Below are positions 60,616-64,000 of a stretch of 64,000 bases of DNA, one piece after another. Position numbers and translations under genes: made by a program. The DNA is from Rhizobium sp. L43 (GTDB taxonomy: Bacteria; Pseudomonadota; Alphaproteobacteria; Rhizobiales; Rhizobiaceae). The notes under the pieces were generated by a model. The model saw nothing but the letters and a program-made list of their open reading frames with translations. It did no database searches and was not told where the DNA came from. The DNA lies in contig NZ_NWSQ01000005.1 of assembly GCF_002531725.1 (NCBI RefSeq), positions 394,871 through 458,870 of the forward strand, written 5' to 3'. How positions within the stretch are numbered: position 1 is the stretch's first letter; every line of letters begins with the position of its first letter.

Positions 60616-62019
60616 TCAGTTGCGGGCGCGCCAGAAGGCGATCTGCTTGCGCACTTCAGACGGCGCCGTGCCGCCGAAGCTCTTGCGGCTGGCAACCGAG
60701 GCCTCGACGGTCAGCACGTCGTAGACCTTGTCGGTGATATCAGGATGGATCGCCTGCAGCTCGGCGAGCGGCAGCTCGGCAAGGTCGCAGCCCTTGCTTT
60801 CGGCAAGCGCCACGGCGCGGCCGGTCACGTGATGGGCATCACGGAAGGGCAGGCCCGCTTCGCGCACCAGCCAGTCGGCAAGGTCGGTCGCAGTCGAATA
60901 GCCGGAACCGGCCGCCGCCTTCATGCGCGCGGTGTTGACGGTCATGTCGCGCACCATGCCGGTCATGGCGGCGATTGCCAGTTCCAGGCTCTCGGCCGCG
61001 TCGAAGACCTGTTCCTTGTCTTCCTGCATGTCCTTGGAATAGGCGAGCGGCAGCCCCTTCATGATTGTCAGCAGCGCCACCAGCGAGCCGTTGATGCGGC
61101 CGGTCTTGGCGCGCACCAGTTCGGCGGCATCCGGGTTCTTCTTCTGCGGCATGATCGAGGAGCCTGTGGAGAAGGCGTCGGAGAGACGGACGAAACCGAA
61201 TTGCGGGGTCGACCAGATGACGATCTCTTCCGCCAGCCGCGACAGGTGCATGCCCGTTATCGCTGCGATCGACAGGAATTCGATGGCGAAGTCGCGGTCG
61301 GAGACCGTGTCGATGGAATTGCGGGTCGGCTCGCGGAAACCCAGCGCCTTGGCGGTCATGTGGCGGTCGATCGGATAACCGGTGCCGGCAAGGGCGGCAG
61401 CGCCGATCGGGCTTTCATCCAGATGCTCGATGGCGTGGCGCACGCGCGAGCGGTCGCGGCCGAACATTTCGACATAGGCCATGCAATGATGGCCGAAGGT
61501 GACGGGCTGGGCGGTCTGCAGATGGGTGAAGCCCGGCATGACGCTTTCGGCATGTTCCTCGGCGCGGTCGAGGAAGGCGGCGATCAGGCCGGTGAGCATC
61601 CTTTCGGTCTTCTCGAGCTCTTCCTTCACCCAGAGGCGGAAGTCGAGCGCCACCTGATCGTTGCGCGAGCGGGCAGTGTGCAGCCGGCCGGCCGCCGATC
61701 CGATCAGCGTCGCAAGGCGCGCTTCGATATTCATGTGGATGTCTTCGAGCCGGCGCGAGAATTCGAAATTGCCGCTTTCGATTTCTGACAGGATCGTGTT
61801 TAGCCCGTGAACGATCTTGTCCTTATCGTCTGATGAAATGATCGCCTGATGGGCAAGCATGGTCGCGTGGGCAATCGAACCGCGGATGTCCTGGGCGAAT
61901 AGCTTCTTGTCGAAACCGATCGAGGCATTTATCTCCTCCATGATCGCGTCCGGGCCGGAGGCGAAGCGCCCACCCCACATCTGGTTGGAGGATTTGGTGT
62001 CCGTGTTGTTCTCGGCCAT
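60616..62019 (-). CDS. argH: Argininosuccinate lyase
   Basis: A 467-residue enzyme cutting argininosuccinate to arginine and fumarate. Fumarase-superfamily motifs are clear: [14 protein letters not shown], the catalytic His in [10 protein letters not shown], and the signature [12 protein letters not shown]. The start [19 protein letters not shown] matches the family. Begins a minus-strand run argH-lptM-lysA. Divergent from the TlpA-like gene 26 bp away. Confidence 0.97.
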   Translation of the reverse strand: MAENNTDTKSSNQMWGGRFASGPDAIMEEINASIGFDKKLFAQDIRGSIAHATMLAHQAIISSDDKDKIVHGLNTILSEIESGNFEFSRRLEDIHMNIEARLATLIGSAAGRLHTARSRNDQVALDFRLWVKEELEKTERMLTGLIAAFLDRAEEHAESVMPGFTHLQTAQPVTFGHHCMAYVEMFGRDRSRVRHAIEHLDESPIGAAALAGTGYPIDRHMTAKALGFREPTRNSIDTVSDRDFAIEFLSIAAITGMHLSRLAEEIVIWSTPQFGFVRLSDAFSTGSSIMPQKKNPDAAELVRAKTGRINGSLVALLTIMKGLPLAYSKDMQEDKEQVFDAAESLELAIAAMTGMVRDMTVNTARMKAAAGSGYSTATDLADWLVREAGLPFRDAHHVTGRAVALAESKGCDLAELPLAELQAIHPDITDKVYDVLTVEASVASRKSFGGTAPSEVRKQIAFWRARN

Positions 62020-62045
62020 GGAAGATGCCCGTCCTGGAGAATGAA

Positions 62046-62708
62046 ATGACGACGAAAAAACCCTTCGGCCTGCCGTCCGGAAAATTGATCGCAATCGCCG
62101 CCGTCGCAGGTGTCGTTGCAGGTGCGGCAGCGGTATACGTGAAGGAGACGGGGATTGGCAATGGGATGGGCAGCAGCGCTTCGGCCGAATGCTCGCTGGC
62201 GAAGGAGCGTGCCGCCAATCTGACACCGCTGATGAAGGGGCAGGTGGCCGCCATGGTTGCCGCCACCGAGCCGCGCAAGCTGACGGCGGTTTCCTTCAAC
62301 GGGCCGGACGGCAAGCCGCTGACGCTCGACCATTTCGCCGGCAAGACCGTGCTTCTCAATCTTTGGGCCACCTGGTGCGTGCCCTGCCGCGAGGAAATGC
62401 CGGCGCTGAACGCACTCGAAAAGGCGATGGGCAGTGACAGGTTCCAAGTCGTGCCGGTCAATATCGACACCGGCGACGACGAGAAGCCGAAGACCTTCCT
62501 GACTGAAACCGGCGTCGATGCGCTGCAGCTTTACCGCGACAATACGATCGGCGTCTTCAACAGCCTGAAGAAGGAAGGTCTTGCCTTCGGCCTGCCGGTG
62601 ACGCTGTTGCTCGACGATAAGGGCTGCCTGATCTCCGCCATGAACGGCCCGGCCGCCTGGGATAGCGAAGATGCCAAGGCGCTGATCAAGGGTGCGATCG
62701 GGTCGTAA
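62046..62708 (+). CDS. tlpA: TlpA-like membrane-anchored thioredoxin
   Basis: A 220-residue protein with an N-terminal anchor ([20 protein letters not shown], about 11-31) and a thioredoxin fold in the periplasm. The redox site is W110-C-V-P-C114, followed by [10 protein letters not shown] Cys at ~50 (AECSLAKE) is conserved in TlpA proteins and may pair with another in the insert. Related to Bradyrhizobium TlpA, a reductant for cytochrome aa3 copper loading; the role here is by similarity. GGAG at 7 nt supports the start at 62046. Confidence 0.88.
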   Translation: MTTKKPFGLPSGKLIAIAAVAGVVAGAAAVYVKETGIGNGMGSSASAECSLAKERAANLTPLMKGQVAAMVAATEPRKLTAVSFNGPDGKPLTLDHFAGKTVLLNLWATWCVPCREEMPALNALEKAMGSDRFQVVPVNIDTGDDEKPKTFLTETGVDALQLYRDNTIGVFNSLKKEGLAFGLPVTLLLDDKGCLISAMNGPAAWDSEDAKALIKGAIGS

Positions 62709-62717
62709 CGACGTCGA

Positions 62718-62810
62718 TCAGGAGTCCCCATCTCCTCTCATGAGGAAGACGCCGGCAATTCCGATCAGGACGCAGCATTGCAGCAGGAACATGGGTGTTT
62801 CGGTCGACAT
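62718..62810 (-). CDS. Very small membrane peptide, 30 residues
   Basis: The reverse strand has an ATG at 62810 preceded by GGGAGGAAACGCC, an excellent ribosome-binding site, and encodes 30 residues with one hydrophobic stretch (PMFLLQCCVLIGIAGVFLMR). It lies 76 bp after hbdA on the same strand. I know no family; the strong SD and transmembrane helix are the support. Confidence 0.5.
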   Translation of the reverse strand: MSTETPMFLLQCCVLIGIAGVFLMRGDGDS

Positions 62811-62886
62811 GGCGTTTCCTCCCGTTCCCGGCAAGGAAAGCATTTCGCGGGCGCTGGGTCTATTCGCCCGTTCTGATGATGTCTAC

Positions 62887-63768
62887 TTACCGCGTCGGGA
62901 CCGGCACGTCGCCGCGATAATCGTAGAAACCGCGGCCGGATTTGCGTCCGAGCCAGCCGGCTTCGACATATTTCACCAGCAGCGGGCAGGGGCGATATTT
63001 CGAGTCCGCCAGACCGTCGTGCAGAACCTGCATGATCGACAGGCAGGTGTCGAGGCCGATGAAATCGGCAAGCTGCAGCGGCCCCATCGGATGGTTGGCG
63101 CCGAGCTTCATCGCCGTGTCGATGGCATCGACCGTGCCGACGCCTTCATAGAGCGTGTAGATTGCCTCGTTGATCATCGGCAGCAGGATGCGGTTGACGA
63201 TGAAGGCCGGGAAATCCTCGGCGACAGTGATGGTCTTTTCCAGCGTGCCGACGAATTCCTTGGCAGCGGAAAAAGTCTTCTCATCGGTGGCAATGCCGCG
63301 CACCAGTTCGACCAGCTTCATGACCGGCACCGGGTTCATGAAATGTATGCCCATGAAGCGTTCGGGGCGGTCGGTGGCGGCAGCAAGCCGGGTGATGGAA
63401 AGGGAAGAGGTGTTGGTGGCAAGCAGCGCTTCCGGCTTCAGGACCGGACAAACCTGCGTATAGATCTTGCGCTTGACCGTTTCATCCTCGGTGGCGGCCT
63501 CGATGACGAGATCGGAGGGGGCGAGATCGTTGACATCGGACGAGCCCGAGATCAGCGACAAGGTCGTCTTGCGTTCCTCTTCGGTCATCTTGCCGTTCGT
63601 CACCAGGCGGGCGAGGTTGCCGTTGATGGTGGCAAGGCCGGATTCGATGCGGTCCTGCGAGAGATCGTAGATGTGAACCCTGTAACCTGCGGCGGCCGAA
63701 ACATGTGCGATGCCGCAGCCCATCTGGCCGGCACCGATAATCCCAATATTCTTCAACACCGCATTCAT
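62887..63768 (-). CDS. hbdA: 3-hydroxybutyryl-CoA dehydrogenase
   Basis: A 293-residue NAD-dependent dehydrogenase of short-chain fatty-acid or poly-3-hydroxybutyrate metabolism. The dinucleotide fold has GAGQMGCGIAH at residues 11-21; the substrate and catalytic His lie in FMGIHFMNPVPVMKLVE, Glu in IVEAATEDE-like VIEAATEDE, and LGANHPMGPLQLADFIGLD closes the domain. It starts at MNAVLKNIGI. The GGAG abuts the ATG, so a G-run further up probably serves as SD. etfA is 147 bp upstream on the same strand. Confidence 0.94.
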   Translation of the reverse strand: MNAVLKNIGIIGAGQMGCGIAHVSAAAGYRVHIYDLSQDRIESGLATINGNLARLVTNGKMTEEERKTTLSLISGSSDVNDLAPSDLVIEAATEDETVKRKIYTQVCPVLKPEALLATNTSSLSITRLAAATDRPERFMGIHFMNPVPVMKLVELVRGIATDEKTFSAAKEFVGTLEKTITVAEDFPAFIVNRILLPMINEAIYTLYEGVGTVDAIDTAMKLGANHPMGPLQLADFIGLDTCLSIMQVLHDGLADSKYRPCPLLVKYVEAGWLGRKSGRGFYDYRGDVPVPTR

Positions 63769-63915
63769 CTCCAAACCCCCACACGGCATTCGCCCCCGCG
63801 CTGCCGCATTTTTTTGCAATACTGCCGGACGAATGATCGCCCGGCAGCAGTAGTAGACCGATAAAAGATAATTTTCCAGTCATTCGCAAGTGCGAAAGAA
63901 AAGCATTTGGCGCGC

Positions 63916-64000
63916 CTAGAGCACCTTTTGCAATTCCGGCAGGGCTTCGAACAGATCGGCGACCAGTCCGTAGTCGGCAACCTGGAAGATCGGCGCCTCC
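63916..64000 (-). CDS. etfA: Electron transfer flavoprotein alpha subunit, last 27 residues
   Basis: The final 27 codons of etfA reach the window edge: EAPIFQVADYGLVADLFEAL then PELQKVL and TAG at 63916. This ending is nearly invariant in EtfA and contacts FAD. The order etfA-hbdA on the same strand is usual in rhizobia. Confidence 0.85.
   Translation of the reverse strand, partial: EAPIFQVADYGLVADLFEALPELQKVL

Overview
The window looks like a 64 kb piece of an alphaproteobacterial chromosome, most likely Rhizobium of the leguminosarum/etli group. The grounds are high-GC coding sequence, a glycine-dependent (C4-pathway) 5-aminolevulinate synthase, the aerobic cobalt chelatase pair cobS-cobT, CpdR, a TIGR02302/DUF4175 protein beside lysA, an etfA-hbdA order, DUF982 and DUF2125 proteins, and short palindromic repeats of a kind I recall from rhizobial genomes. 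Species identity is inference from recall. The content is mostly housekeeping, with a few accessory-looking patches.

Layout. 1-0.9 kb: start of an arginase gene, divergent from an AsnC/Lrp regulator. 0.9-9.8 kb: tamB and tamA (outer-membrane assembly) and a small glycine-zipper lipoprotein, all on the minus strand. 10.1-11.3 kb: hemA. 11.5-18.8 kb: a complete sugar-uptake operon (LacI-type regulator, binding protein, two permeases, a GH127 beta-L-arabinofuranosidase-like enzyme and an ABC ATPase), with two palindromes at its promoter. 18.8-24 kb: dxr, then small secreted or membrane proteins, a DUF982 protein, a decayed ligD fragment and tRNA-Arg(CCT). 24-30 kb: M20 amidohydrolase, D-Ala-D-Ala carboxypeptidase, COG0523 GTPase, an orphan lipoprotein, an L,D-transpeptidase and a TusA-like protein. 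30-35.5 kb: accA, xerD and a small membrane protein on the minus strand, divergent from aroK-aroB-CBS/CorC protein.

35.6-41.5 kb: bolA, a J-domain protein, cobS-cobT, a phytase-like esterase and a P-loop kinase-like protein. 41.5-46.6 kb: queuosine-precursor transporter (yhhQ), rpmB, DUF3108, an EamA exporter, a DUF985 cupin, gloB and a methyltransferase. 46.6-49 kb: hisC-tyrC and a broken acetyltransferase gene. 49-54.8 kb: DUF2125, chaC, plsC, a DUF218 protein, ftsX/ftsE and an anchored protein. 54.9-64 kb: hpt, cpdR, DUF4175, lysA, lptM, argH, a TlpA-like thioredoxin, a 30-residue membrane peptide, hbdA and the end of etfA.

Most notable signals: (1) tamB carries eight tandem units spaced exactly 321 bp (107 codons) apart, making it much longer than usual. 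(2) The arabinofuranoside operon appears self-contained, has two look-alike palindromes around a -35 box, and its regulator seems to start at CTG. (3) The yhhQ leader can fold into a compact pseudoknot that pairs with the start codon, resembling a preQ1-I riboswitch. (4) Several very short genes with strong ribosome-binding sites, and three decayed or accessory patches (ligD remnant, acetyltransferase with its middle deleted, low-GC lipoprotein), are easily missed. No CRISPR array, prophage or insertion sequence was seen.
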